NCBI GenBank assembly: GCA_001873375.1
Contig: MNZA01000170.1
Location: 1-36,557, forward strand
Source: Oscillatoriales cyanobacterium CG2_30_44_21
GTDB lineage: Bacteria > Cyanobacteriota > Cyanobacteriia > Pseudanabaenales > Pseudanabaenaceae
DNA: 36,557 nt
Direction of reading: 5' to 3'
Part shown: piece after piece, positions 16,427 to 24,674 of the stretch
Position numbering within the stretch: the stretch's first letter is position 1
Layout: each line of letters starts with the position of its first letter
Position numbers and translations under genes: made by a program
Notes under the pieces: generated by a model
Database searches by the model: none
The model's input: only the letters and a program-made list of their open reading frames with translations
What the model was told of the DNA's origin: nothing

Positions 16427-17344
16427 ATGGACTTTAGTGCAGCGTTACCGATTTTTGCGATTACTCTGCGAGAGGGAGTGGAAGCGGCTCTTGTGGTGGG
16501 AATTGTGATGGCATATCTCAAAAAAGCCGATCGCAGTAATCTCTTCCCTTGGGTATTTGGTGGTATTGGTACAGGGTTGTTAGCGAGTCTATTGGTGGGA
16601 ATCTTATTGAATTGGTTCTTCCAAAAAGTTGAGAATACCGAACCATTGGGAGCGGCTTTTTATGGAGAGTTGTGGAAAGGAGCTTTAGGAATTATTGCGA
16701 TCGCCATGTTGAGTTGGATGTTGGTATGGATGACTGAAAATGCCAAGGCGCTCAAAGGTGAAATAGAGGGTCAGATTGGCAAAGCGATCGCCAATGAACA
16801 AAGCGCAGGCTGGGCAGTTTTTGCATTGATTTTAATTGCAGTATTGCGCGAAGGTTTTGAGGTGGTGATTTTTATCTCTGCAAAATTGCAAACAGGAATT
16901 GTGCCGATTATCAGTGCGATCGCAGGTTTAGTCGGTGCTGTTGCCATTGGAATCGCCCTCTTCCAATTTGGTATTCGCATTAATCTCAAAGCCTTTTTTC
17001 AAGCGATGGGCATCTTCCTGTTGCTGATCGTGGCGGGGCTAGTGGTCAGCGCGATCGGGCATCTCGACAAAGCGATCGCCGCCTATGCGAACCTTTACCA
17101 AACTTCTATCTGTCTACCTAGTGATGCGAGTTTGAGTTCCTGTTTGCTAGGTGATCTGGTGTGGGATGTGCATGATGTTTTTCCTGACAATCAATTTCCT
17201 GCGATTCTTCTCAAAGCGATGTTTGGATTTCGCGATCGCCTATTTTTGGGACAGGCGATCGCCTATTTTGCATTTTTAACTTCCGCAGGCTTTCTCTATT
17301 TTCAAAGCCTTACGGGTCAAACTCCTTTGCTTGCCAAGAAATAG
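16427..17344 (+). CDS. FTR1-family high-affinity iron permease
   Basis: The 305-residue, about seven-helix membrane protein carries the two family motifs that bind iron in the pore: REGVE at 15-19 and REGFE at 141-145. It resembles EfeU/FTR1. AAGGAAAG precedes the ATG. No EfeO- or EfeB-like partner and no multicopper oxidase lies next to it, so any ferroxidase partner must be elsewhere. I see no clear Fur box, and the upstream gap is filled by repeats. The last codons and the stop lie within the hairpin at 17335-17379. Confidence 0.9.
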   Translation: MDFSAALPIFAITLREGVEAALVVGIVMAYLKKADRSNLFPWVFGGIGTGLLASLLVGILLNWFFQKVENTEPLGAAFYGELWKGALGIIAIAMLSWMLVWMTENAKALKGEIEGQIGKAIANEQSAGWAVFALILIAVLREGFEVVIFISAKLQTGIVPIISAIAGLVGAVAIGIALFQFGIRINLKAFFQAMGIFLLLIVAGLVVSAIGHLDKAIAAYANLYQTSICLPSDASLSSCLLGDLVWDVHDVFPDNQFPAILLKAMFGFRDRLFLGQAIAYFAFLTSAGFLYFQSLTGQTPLLAKK

Positions 17345-17379
17345 GGATGCGCGGCTTCGCCGCGCATCCCTATTTCTTG
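17335..17379. terminator. Hairpin incorporating the last codons of the FTR1 gene
   Basis: The 21-bp perfect arm CAAGAAATAGGGATGCGCGG... has a ttc loop. The left arm covers the last coding bases and the TAG stop of the FTR1 gene, so the coding end is mirrored downstream. Confidence 0.75.
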
Positions 17380-17435
17380 ATTTGAAATTGATCGGTTAGA
17401 ATACTATTACAAAACTACACATTGGCAGGATTTGT

Positions 17436-17873
17436 ATGGAAACTCTAGATCTAGAAAAGCTATTTCAAAAAAGCTACTATGTCACCCTCGGCGCGACATC
17501 ATCCCTACTAGAAGTAATTCAAGACCCTGCTAAGCGGGAAGAGAACTTAAAAATGCTAGGGCGCAGCTTTGACGAAGTTACCCAAGATCTAGCCAATAAA
17601 GGTGTATCTGTCGAAGCAGAAGCTCGCAGCTATGTCGATAGCTTCATCGCGCAGCAGGTCAATGGCACAGGGGAAAATAAGTCCAGTGAAAATGGATTGA
17701 CGACAGTTACCACCACCGCCAAGACTGTCTATGACAATTCTACAGAAACCACCATCAAAGTCGAGACAAAGCCTGCTGACAAGATCAAATCCAGTATGCG
17801 TGACGAGATTCAAGAACTCACTCAACAACTTTCTAGCTTACGCGCTGAAATGGAACAATTACGCACAAAGTAA
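17436..17873 (+). CDS. Conserved-looking coiled-coil protein, possibly phasin-like
   Basis: This 145-residue soluble protein has a helical N-terminal half (about 1-75), a Thr/Lys-rich linker with TTTVTTT-type sequence (about 85-110) and a C-terminal coiled coil (about 118-145, RDEIQELTQQLSSLRAEMEQL). The layout recalls phasin-like or PhaR-associated granule proteins, but I see no motif that proves it. It is monocistronic, lying between two hairpins. The C-terminal coiled coil suggests oligomerisation. Confidence 0.6.
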   Translation: METLDLEKLFQKSYYVTLGATSSLLEVIQDPAKREENLKMLGRSFDEVTQDLANKGVSVEAEARSYVDSFIAQQVNGTGENKSSENGLTTVTTTAKTVYDNSTETTIKVETKPADKIKSSMRDEIQELTQQLSSLRAEMEQLRTK

Positions 17874-17897
17874 ATACAGCGCTTTGCACTGACTTAA

Positions 17898-17946
17898 AGT
17901 CCAGAGAAAGTTTTGAAAGCGGCGCTTTCAAAACTTTCTCTGGACT
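17898..17946. terminator. 23-bp-arm perfect hairpin after the coiled-coil gene
   Basis: The arm AGTCCAGAGAAAGTTTTGAA..GC surrounds a ggc loop and pairs perfectly. It is preceded by TACAGCGCTTTGCACTGACTTAAA, the same leader motif as at 11416 and 35661. Confidence 0.7.
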
Positions 17947-17974
17947 ACTCAAAGCCTTAATAGACTGTAAGAGT

Positions 17975-18001
17975 AAAAAGCGTTGCATTGCAACGCTTTT
18001 T
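17975..18001. terminator. GCGTTGC-core terminator
   Basis: AAAAAGCGTTGC-att-GCAACGCTTTTT, followed by ATTTTTG. It is the same core as at 25565-25591 and 34518-34544, and is a good rightward terminator in form. Confidence 0.65.
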
Positions 18002-18081
18002 ATTTTTGTTGGTGCGTGAGATGCTGGGGTTAATTTTTGTAATAAATAGCCAGCTTATTTTTCTGCATATATCAACAAATC

Positions 18082-18087
18082 TATAAT
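18082..18087 (+). promoter_or_regulatory. Possible -10 box of pflB
   Basis: A perfect TATAAT lies about 55 bases upstream of the preferred pflB ATG (18142). No convincing -35 lies at 16-18 bases upstream, so an activator-dependent promoter is possible. Confidence 0.35.
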
Positions 18088-18141
18088 TAATTTAAGTAAA
18101 GGTTTTTATCTACCTTTCGATAAATAATGGAGATTAAAGCG

Positions 18142-20370
18142 ATGTATGATCAATGGCAAAGCTTTACAGAAGGAGTTTGGGAACGAGAAATTAACGTCAG
18201 AGACTTTATCCAAAAGAACTATACGCCCTATGCAGGGGATAGCAGCTTTTTGGAGTCTGTCACCCCAAGAACGCAGCAACTTTGGCAAGAAGTCTCAGAA
18301 TTAATGCGTCAAGAGCGGGAAAAGGGAGTTCTTGATGTCGATACCAAGGTTCCTACTTCCATTACTGCCCATGATGCAGGATATATCAATCGCGAACTAG
18401 AGCAAATCGTGGGTTTACAGACCGACAAGCCCCTCAAACGCGCCATTATGCCCTATGGCGGCATTCGTGTGGTTAAGGCAGGTTTAGAAGCCTATGGCTA
18501 TGAACTTGATCCGCAAACGGAAGAGATTTTTTCTAAATATCGCAAAACCCATAACGATGGTGTCTTCGATGCCTATACCAGCGAAATGCGGAAGGCAAGG
18601 CGATCGGGGATCATTACAGGGCTGCCCGATGCCTATGGACGTGGGCGGATTATCGGTGACTATCGCCGCGTGGCACTCTATGGCTGCGATCGCCTGATTG
18701 ATGACAAGAAGCATCAGCAAGAATCCCTCGAAGTCGATGTGATCGATGAAAATATTATTCGTCTGCGCGAAGAAATTTCGGAACAGATTCGCGCCCTATT
18801 TGAACTGAAGGAAATGGCAGCCAAGTACGGTTTTGATATTGGTCGCCCTGCGGCTAACTCCCGTGAAGCTGTGCAATGGCTGTATTTTGCTTACCTCGGT
18901 GCAGTCAAGGAACAAAATGGCGCAGCCATGTCCCTCGGTCGGGTTTCCACATTCCTTGACATCTATTTTGAACGGGATTTGCGAAATGGCAAGATTACGG
19001 AATCGGAATTGCAAGAATTAGTTGATCATTTCGTGATGAAATTGCGGATGGTCAGATTCTTGAGAACTCCTGATTACAATGCCCTGTTTTCAGGCGATCC
19101 CACTTGGGTTACGGAAGTAATCGGTGGCATGAGTGCCGATGGTCGGACGCTAGTTACCAAGAGCAGTTTCCGCTTCCTGCATACCCTGACCACTTTGGGC
19201 GCGGCTCCTGAGCCTAACTTGACGGTGCTGTGGTCGGAGCATCTGCCTGAAAACTTCAAGCAATTCTGTGCCAAAGTCTCCAGCGATACCAGTTCCATTC
19301 AGTACGAAAGTGATGACCTGATGCGTCCTACCTATGGCGATGACTATGCGATCGCCTGTTGTGTGTCAGTGATGCGAATTGGTAAGCAGATGCAGTTCTT
19401 TGGCGCAAGGGTAAACCTCGCCAAAACATTGCTCTACGCGATCAATGGTGGTCGTGATGAAAAGTCTGGGGATCAAGTCGCACCGCACTTTGCACCAATC
19501 ACTAGCGAATATCTGGACTACAACGAAGTCACAGAGCGCCTGCACCAAATGATGGGCTGGTTGGCGCGGCTCTATGTAAATACCTTGAACGTGATCCACT
19601 ATATGCACGACAAGTATTGCTACGAGCGCATCGAAATGGCACTGCACGATCGCGATATCTATCGGACGATGGCTTGCGGTATTGCGGGGCTGTCGGTGGT
19701 TACAGATTCTCTCTCGGCTATTAAATATGCGAAAGTGAAAGTCGTCCGTGATGAGCGTGGCTTGGCGATCGACTATGTAACCGAAGGCGAATATCCCCAA
19801 TATGGCAATAACGACGATCATGTTGATAGCATTGCCATCGAACTGGTTTCGCGGTTTATGAATGAAATCCGTAAGCAAAAGACTTATCGCGGCGCTACGC
19901 CCACCCAATCGGTGCTGACGATTACTTCTAATGTGGTCTATGGCAAAAAGACAGGCAACACTCCCGATGGACGCAAAGCGGGTGAGCCCTTTGCCCCCGG
20001 CGCGAACCCCATGCACGGACGGGACAACTGCGGCGCGATCGCCTCTTTATCTTCTGTTGCCAAACTGCCCTACAGCGATTGCCAAGATGGTATTTCCAAT
20101 ACCTTCTCGATTGTGCCTGCGGCGCTAGGCAGACAGGAAAGCGATCGCATTAACAATCTGGTTGGTTTGCTGGATGGCTATTTCCACGATGGCGGTCATC
20201 ACATCAACGTCAATGCCCTCAACCGCGATACCTTGCTGGATGCGATGGATCATCCTGAAAACTACCCACAGCTAACAATTCGTGTTTCGGGCTACGCGGT
20301 CAATTTCATCAAGCTCACCCGCGAGCAGCAGATGGATGTGGTTAAGCGTACCTTCCACGAAAGGGTATAA
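18142..20370 (+). CDS. pflB: Pyruvate formate-lyase (formate C-acetyltransferase)
   Basis: This glycyl-radical enzyme converts pyruvate and CoA to acetyl-CoA and formate during anoxic (dark) fermentation. The sequence closely follows bacterial PflB. The adjacent catalytic cysteines are in AIACCV (C411-C412 in the track's numbering), the glycyl radical Gly is in TIRVSGYAV (G722), and the region [24 protein letters not shown] is typical. Of two in-frame starts, the ATG at 18142 has GGAG nine bases upstream and opens on the family-like MYDQW; the first ATG (18127) has none. It needs the radical-SAM activase PflA, which is not in the window. The gene is monocistronic, with a hairpin after it. Confidence 0.95.
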   Translation: MYDQWQSFTEGVWEREINVRDFIQKNYTPYAGDSSFLESVTPRTQQLWQEVSELMRQEREKGVLDVDTKVPTSITAHDAGYINRELEQIVGLQTDKPLKRAIMPYGGIRVVKAGLEAYGYELDPQTEEIFSKYRKTHNDGVFDAYTSEMRKARRSGIITGLPDAYGRGRIIGDYRRVALYGCDRLIDDKKHQQESLEVDVIDENIIRLREEISEQIRALFELKEMAAKYGFDIGRPAANSREAVQWLYFAYLGAVKEQNGAAMSLGRVSTFLDIYFERDLRNGKITESELQELVDHFVMKLRMVRFLRTPDYNALFSGDPTWVTEVIGGMSADGRTLVTKSSFRFLHTLTTLGAAPEPNLTVLWSEHLPENFKQFCAKVSSDTSSIQYESDDLMRPTYGDDYAIACCVSVMRIGKQMQFFGARVNLAKTLLYAINGGRDEKSGDQVAPHFAPITSEYLDYNEVTERLHQMMGWLARLYVNTLNVIHYMHDKYCYERIEMALHDRDIYRTMACGIAGLSVVTDSLSAIKYAKVKVVRDERGLAIDYVTEGEYPQYGNNDDHVDSIAIELVSRFMNEIRKQKTYRGATPTQSVLTITSNVVYGKKTGNTPDGRKAGEPFAPGANPMHGRDNCGAIASLSSVAKLPYSDCQDGISNTFSIVPAALGRQESDRINNLVGLLDGYFHDGGHHINVNALNRDTLLDAMDHPENYPQLTIRVSGYAVNFIKLTREQQMDVVKRTFHERV

Positions 20371-20393
20371 ATTTTTGAAGACAGCGCTTTGCG

Positions 20394-20436
20394 AAAAAAT
20401 AACGGTGCGGCGCGAAGCGCCGCACCGTTATTTTTT
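20394..20436. terminator. pflB terminator hairpin
   Basis: The 20-bp perfect arm AAAAAATAACGGTGCGGCGC has a gaa loop, and the right arm ends in six T. A truncated ACAGCGCTTTGCG leader precedes it. Confidence 0.75.
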
Positions 20437-20505
20437 GGTTCATGACGAATTTCTAATCTTAAAGTACTTTTTATATTGATAATTTAAATTGGGTATTAGT
20501 ATTTT

Positions 20506-20603
20506 TAAGTAGCTAAGCATAAGTAAACCAGAAGGGTTATTCCGTCAGCGAAGCTGACAGAACAACCTCTGTTTTTTTTGCTTTAATTAAGCCCGGCTAC
20601 TTA
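20506..20603. mobile_element. Second copy of the AGTAGCT inverted-repeat element
   Basis: TAAGTAGCTAAGCATAAGTAAACC at the left pairs imperfectly with the right end ...GCCCGGCTACTTA. The centre is GTCAGC-gaa-GCTGAC. Compared with 11564-11680 the ends are conserved and the central arm sequence is different. Confidence 0.6.
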
Positions 20604-20628
20604 TATCCCCAATGACGATCCCCCAAAT

Positions 20629-21669
20629 ATGGAAAGTGTAAAAACTCTAAAACAGCCACTGGTAGCTAAGCATCACCACAGTAATCAGATCCTCAAAAAC
20701 TTCTGGTATGGCATAGAACATAGTGCAGCTATTTCTGCTAAACCCAAGACAATCACTTTCATGGGGCATGAATTAGTTCTTTATCGTGGAACTCAAGGAC
20801 AAATAATTGCTTTGGATGGGCGCTGCGTGCATCGAGGTTCAGAACTAGCCGCAGGTTGGGTGGAAAATGACTGCATTTACTGCCCCTATCATGGATGGCG
20901 CTATGAAGCAGATGGAACCTGTAGCCATATTCCTGCAAATCAGCCCGAAGTCAGCATTCCCATCCGCGCCAAATTGCGATCGCACCAAGTCCAAGAAAAG
21001 CATGGTTTAGTCTGGCTATTTTGGGGTGATTTACCAGTCGATGAAAGCCCATCAATTCCAGACTTGCCAGAATTTACGCAAGCGGGATGGCGCACAGTTT
21101 CAGGCAGCTTTACTTGGGATGGGCATTATTCAAGGGTAATCGCGAATACTATCGACATGGCTCACGCTCCCTTTGTCCATGCAACTGCCTTCGGCAGAAA
21201 AGAATCTCCTGCCGTCCAAGCCTATAAGTTAGAGATGTCCGAATGGAGCGCTAGCGGATTCATTACCTTTGAGACCAAGCCCGCCTATTCACTGAAGCTG
21301 ATTTTAGGAAATAACCCACCAAATGGCATTTTTCGAGCTACCTTCTATATGCCCAATGTCTCACGAGTAGATTTGCAGTTTGGGAAGTTCCAATTCGTTC
21401 TATTTATGGTGCATTTACCTGTCAGCGAGATGCAGACGACTACTAAGTGGTCACATATCCGTAATTTTGTGACGAATCCCTTGGCGGATAGTTTTATGCG
21501 TCAAGATGTAGTCAAGACATTCGTACAAGACAATCTTGCTGTCAAGATTCAAGCTGGAGCGGCTCCCCTCGATCTCACTGAAGAAGTTCACGCACCTGCC
21601 GACGCGATAGAACTTGCCTATCGCAAGTTCTATGCCCAAGCAGTGCAAATGGGATGGAGTGAGGGGTAA
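20629..21669 (+). CDS. Rieske non-haem iron oxygenase
   Basis: The 346-residue protein has an N-terminal Rieske [2Fe-2S] domain with CVHRG (C66, H68) and CPYHGW (C85, H88). The catalytic domain has the mononuclear-iron motif NTIDMAHAPFVH (D176, H179, H184). It belongs to the PaO/vanillate demethylase-like group that includes chlorophyll-related and aromatic-ring oxygenases. It needs an electron donor, probably ferredoxin. Cyanobacteria often carry several such genes without known substrates. The next gene encodes a protochlorophyllide-reductase C-terminal-like domain, so a tetrapyrrole substrate is an attractive but unproven idea. Confidence 0.88.
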   Translation: MESVKTLKQPLVAKHHHSNQILKNFWYGIEHSAAISAKPKTITFMGHELVLYRGTQGQIIALDGRCVHRGSELAAGWVENDCIYCPYHGWRYEADGTCSHIPANQPEVSIPIRAKLRSHQVQEKHGLVWLFWGDLPVDESPSIPDLPEFTQAGWRTVSGSFTWDGHYSRVIANTIDMAHAPFVHATAFGRKESPAVQAYKLEMSEWSASGFITFETKPAYSLKLILGNNPPNGIFRATFYMPNVSRVDLQFGKFQFVLFMVHLPVSEMQTTTKWSHIRNFVTNPLADSFMRQDVVKTFVQDNLAVKIQAGAAPLDLTEEVHAPADAIELAYRKFYAQAVQMGWSEG

Positions 21670-21670
21670 G

Positions 21671-21703
21671 AAGTAAAAGCGGCGCAGAGCGCCGCTTTTA
21701 CTT
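21671..21703. terminator. Hairpin between the Rieske gene and the PCP_red gene
   Basis: The 15-bp perfect arm AAGTAAAAGCGGCGC has an aga loop and begins two bases after the Rieske stop. It may separate the two genes transcriptionally or only stabilise the upstream mRNA. Confidence 0.65.
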
Positions 21704-21736
21704 ACGATGTATTTAGGTAGAACAGTTGGTGAAAAT

Positions 21737-21922
21737 ATGAGTAAATTAGTGGTCTGGACAGTTGAGGCAGAGAGTAAGCTAAAAGAGATTCCATTTTGGG
21801 GGAGATTTTTAGTGCGGAGAGAAGTGGAGAAGTTTGCTAGGGGAATAGATGCTAAGGAAATTAATCTGGAAGTATACGATTTAGCAAATCAAAAGTGGCT
21901 ATCAAGTCAAAAAAATAGTTAA
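21737..21922 (+). CDS. Small stand-alone PCP_red-domain protein
   Basis: The track's 71-residue ORF is better started at ATG 21737, which has GGTG six bases upstream, giving 61 residues. The product (VVWTVEAESKLKEIPFWGRFLVRREVEKFARGIDAKEINLEVYDLA) closely resembles the small helical domain at the C-terminus of ChlB and in other redox proteins (PCP_red, PF08369): WT.EA...L..IP...R...R...E..AR....EI..EV...A. Proteins with only this domain occur in cyanobacteria; the function is unknown, perhaps a pigment or redox-partner contact. It lies 67 bases after the Rieske oxygenase gene. The stop falls in the hairpin 21913-21951. Confidence 0.7.
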   Translation: MSKLVVWTVEAESKLKEIPFWGRFLVRREVEKFARGIDAKEINLEVYDLANQKWLSSQKNS

Positions 21923-21951
21923 GGCGGCGCATCACGCCGCCTTAACTATTT
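21913..21951. terminator. Hairpin between convergent PCP_red and kinase genes
   Basis: The 17-bp arm AAATAGTTAAGGCGGCG has a 5-base loop and includes the PCP_red stop codon. A weaker stem, GAGATACA...TGTATCTC (21952-21978), follows toward the kinase stop. Confidence 0.7.
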
Positions 21952-21976
21952 GAGATACAGCGCTTGGCGATGTATC

Positions 21977-23740
21977 TCATTGTCTTTGGGTGGTGTTGAT
22001 GAGCCACTGCCCTGACGACTCTTGCCAGATTAAGCCCATGCGTAATGTTTCGGGAGTAATTGTGGATGACTTTTGATAGGTTAAATCAATATCGATTATG
22101 GCTGAATCTGCTTTTACTTCCACAATCCGCGCTCCTCTCACCTCAACTTTATCGATAGTCTGCCAAAAACCTGTAAAAGTCTCATAACCGCCTGCGCGAT
22201 CGCGTTGAAAAGTGGGTGTGAGTTTTTGCCAAGCACCTGTAAACTGTCGCTCATTGATCAGGCTGTAATAGTCCTTAATGAACTGTTCGGGAGAGCTTTG
22301 CGGCTTGGGTGGTGGAGTTGCAGTTTTAGGGGAAGTTGGGATAGGTGAAGGCGATGGCGTAACCCCAGAGATGCGCTGAACTGCGTCATCAGGATTGGGA
22401 CTTGCAAAGGCACAGTAAGCATCATCAACAAATTTAGAATGCTCTTTCAGCTTCTCTCGACAGTTTTCCAAATTAGAATACTGCCCTGTATATACTTGAA
22501 AAAACTGACTATTTCCCAAATTAGGATAATCAGGTATCCAAAATACCCCTGCTTCTGTGTAGCCCTGCGATCGCAACTTCTCAACTCTCAATTTCGCCTT
22601 TGCCGACTCCTCAAAAGCAGAATCCGCTAAAAAATAAAAGGCAGACTTCTGCGCAGATTTACTCGCAGGGAAAATTCTATTCCACCAAGAAGCAATGTCA
22701 CTACGCTGAGAAATCACGACCGCCATTGCCACCATTGCCCCCAGCCCTGCGCCCACCATTACCGTTACGAGTAAAGGCGCGATCGCTTTTCTTTTGGACG
22801 GTGCAGGTTGATAGGTGTAAATAGGCTGTGCGGGCGGCTCCCCATGGCTTCGCGGCGTTACCGCTAGGGTTTGCATATTTGAGAGGCTTTGGGATTTAGG
22901 CAATGGAGCTAAGTTAGTACTCCTGACTGCGATCGCATCTAACATCTGTTGCGCCGAACTGTAGCGATCGCGTGGGTCGAACTGGAGCGCCTTGGTAAAT
23001 ACTGCTTTTAGCTCTGGGCTAAGGTTGACTTGTGACTGCCAGCGCACTTCCCCCGATTGCGGATCAGTCCCCAACTGCTGCGGGTACTTGCCCGTTAGCG
23101 CATAGATCACCGTCAAAGCGAGGCTATAGAGATCGCTTGCAAAAAAAGGTCTTCCCGCCGCCTGCTCCGAAGCCATAAAGCCAGGCGTACCAATCACAAT
23201 CGAATTGGCTTGCTGAGGGGCACCTTTGACAGTTGTAATATTCAGAGTCTCTTTGACGGCTCCAAAGTCAATCAAAACAGGTTCTCGCGATCGCAAAATA
23301 ATATTATCAGGCTTAATATCGCGATGAATAATCCCCTGACTATGCACATAGGTAAGGGTTTGGAGGACGCTTACCATTAGAGCCTTAGCAGCATCCTCAG
23401 TCCACTGACCCTGCTGTCTGACCGTTTCCGCCAGCGTCAATCCATCGATCCACTCTTGGACTAAATAAAATAGACCAGCCTCAACAAAATTGGCATAAAG
23501 CTTGGGAATATATCGGTTCTCTTCTCCCAAAGCTTCGAGTACAGCCGCTTCCCTCTGAAACCTCTGCTGCAATAGCTCATACATTTGCGGATTGTCCGCG
23601 ATCGGTCGTAATTGCTTGATCACACATCGGCGATTAGATGGCATTTTTGTGTCTTCCGCCATGTAGGTTTCCCCAAAGCCACCACTGCCTAAAACGCTAG
23701 TGACACGATAGCGGTTATCTAAGAGTGTTGACATCATCAT
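21977..23740 (-). CDS. Membrane-anchored Ser/Thr protein kinase (Hanks type)
   Basis: The kinase domain occupies residues about 8-275: glycine loop LGSGGFGETY (18-27), Lys42, IIHRDIKPDN (137-146, Asp141 catalytic), LIDFG (Asp158) and GTPGFMASEQ. One membrane helix follows at about 319-344. The extracytoplasmic part carries an SPOR-like segment (about 365-450: FYFLADSAF..AKAKLRVEKLRSQGY..VFWIPDYPNL..FQVYTGQYSNLENC) and, after a Pro/Ser/Thr linker, a C-terminal domain (about 483-587) with an NTF2-like look (EQFIKDYYSLINERQFTGAWQKLTP). The SPOR-like part suggests envelope or peptidoglycan sensing. Three consecutive ATGs make the exact start uncertain. It is transcribed alone, divergent from the Uma2 gene. 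Confidence 0.88.
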   Translation of the reverse strand: MMMSTLLDNRYRVTSVLGSGGFGETYMAEDTKMPSNRRCVIKQLRPIADNPQMYELLQQRFQREAAVLEALGEENRYIPKLYANFVEAGLFYLVQEWIDGLTLAETVRQQGQWTEDAAKALMVSVLQTLTYVHSQGIIHRDIKPDNIILRSREPVLIDFGAVKETLNITTVKGAPQQANSIVIGTPGFMASEQAAGRPFFASDLYSLALTVIYALTGKYPQQLGTDPQSGEVRWQSQVNLSPELKAVFTKALQFDPRDRYSSAQQMLDAIAVRSTNLAPLPKSQSLSNMQTLAVTPRSHGEPPAQPIYTYQPAPSKRKAIAPLLVTVMVGAGLGAMVAMAVVISQRSDIASWWNRIFPASKSAQKSAFYFLADSAFEESAKAKLRVEKLRSQGYTEAGVFWIPDYPNLGNSQFFQVYTGQYSNLENCREKLKEHSKFVDDAYCAFASPNPDDAVQRISGVTPSPSPIPTSPKTATPPPKPQSSPEQFIKDYYSLINERQFTGAWQKLTPTFQRDRAGGYETFTGFWQTIDKVEVRGARIVEVKADSAIIDIDLTYQKSSTITPETLRMGLIWQESSGQWLINTTQRQ

Positions 23741-23790
23741 GGTTGTATTAATCGCTTGTAGCGATCGTACAGCATATCCAAGCTAAGGAA

Positions 23791-23819
23791 CGAGTTGCGG
23801 CGCAAAGCGCCGCAACTCG
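23791..23819. repeat. GC-core hairpin between divergent genes
   Basis: The 13-bp perfect arm CGAGTTGCGGCGC has an aaa loop. It lies between the starts of the kinase and Uma2 genes and is close in sequence to 13211-13245. Confidence 0.7.
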
Positions 23820-23899
23820 CTTAGGAGTGCCGCGAACTCCAATCTCTTGACTGGGAAAACAGTAAAATAGATCACATTCGTAAACATTGGGGTAAATAT

Positions 23900-24475
23900 A
23901 TGAACGCCCTTACCATCATTCTTGAGCCAATTTTTGAACTCACAGACGAAAAACTATTTCAACTTTGTCAACAAAATCGCGACCTAAGATTTGAGCGGGG
24001 CGCTCAAGGAGATATTACGATTATGGCTCCCGAAGGCAGTGATACAGGAATGCGTAACCTAGGTTTAGGCAGTCCTTTGTGGAATTGGAATCAAAGAAAA
24101 AATCTCGGTGTTGCCTTTGGTTCTTCGGCAGGATTTATATTGCCTAATGGGGCAATGCGATCGCCTGATGTCTCGTGGATTATCAAAGCTAGATGGGAAT
24201 CCCTCACAACGGAGCAACAATCAAGATTTGCACCGATATGTCCAGACTTTGTGATTGAGTTAATGTCTCCCAGCGATAGCCTATCGCTGACCCAAGCAAA
24301 AATGCAGGAATATCAAGACAATGGCGCAAAGTTGGGCTGGTTGATCAATCGCAAAGATAGACAAGTAGAAATTTATCGCATTGGTCAACCTGTGGAAATT
24401 TTGGAATATCCCATCAGCCTATCAGGAGAAGACCTCCTTCCCGAATTTGTACTGGAACTACGAGCGATTTGGTAA
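23900..24475 (+). CDS. Uma2-family (DUF820) protein, putative PD-(D/E)XK nuclease fold
   Basis: The 191-residue protein has the standard Uma2 layout: LTDEKLFQLCQQN near the start, then DITIMAPEGSDTG, the restriction-endonuclease-like core SPDVSWI...PDFVIELMSPSDS, and MQEYQDNGAKLGWLINRKDRQVEIYR. These proteins are highly multiplied in cyanobacteria and have a predicted PD-(D/E)XK fold, but their function is unknown. The gene follows ATG-proximal GGGGT and is followed by a long hairpin. Confidence 0.88.
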   Translation: MNALTIILEPIFELTDEKLFQLCQQNRDLRFERGAQGDITIMAPEGSDTGMRNLGLGSPLWNWNQRKNLGVAFGSSAGFILPNGAMRSPDVSWIIKARWESLTTEQQSRFAPICPDFVIELMSPSDSLSLTQAKMQEYQDNGAKLGWLINRKDRQVEIYRIGQPVEILEYPISLSGEDLLPEFVLELRAIW

Positions 24476-24494
24476 GTGGCTACGCTCTCTTCCA

Positions 24495-24547
24495 AGCAAA
24501 GCCAGTATATTTGCGCCCCTGTGGGGCGCAAATATACTGGCTTTGCT
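24495..24547. terminator. Perfect 25-bp-arm hairpin after the Uma2 gene
   Basis: The arm AGCAAAGCCAGTATATTTGC..CCC has a tgt loop and an exact complement. The core here is GCGCCCC/GGGGCGC rather than the usual GGCGGCGC. Confidence 0.7.
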
Positions 24548-24674
24548 AATTTATTTATATTTTGGTTTTGAGCATTGCCAAAATTACCACAATGCATTAA
24601 TATCTTGCAGTCAAAATAGACAAAATTTGGATGACGCTGTACCGAAAACCAAGTAGGCAGCAGAGGAACTTTTT

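Noticed and set aside
19366-20016. 216-residue minus-strand ORF inside pflB
   Set aside because: It lies wholly antisense to a strongly conserved coding region, has no recognisable domain and no ribosome binding site; it is a shadow of pflB codon usage.
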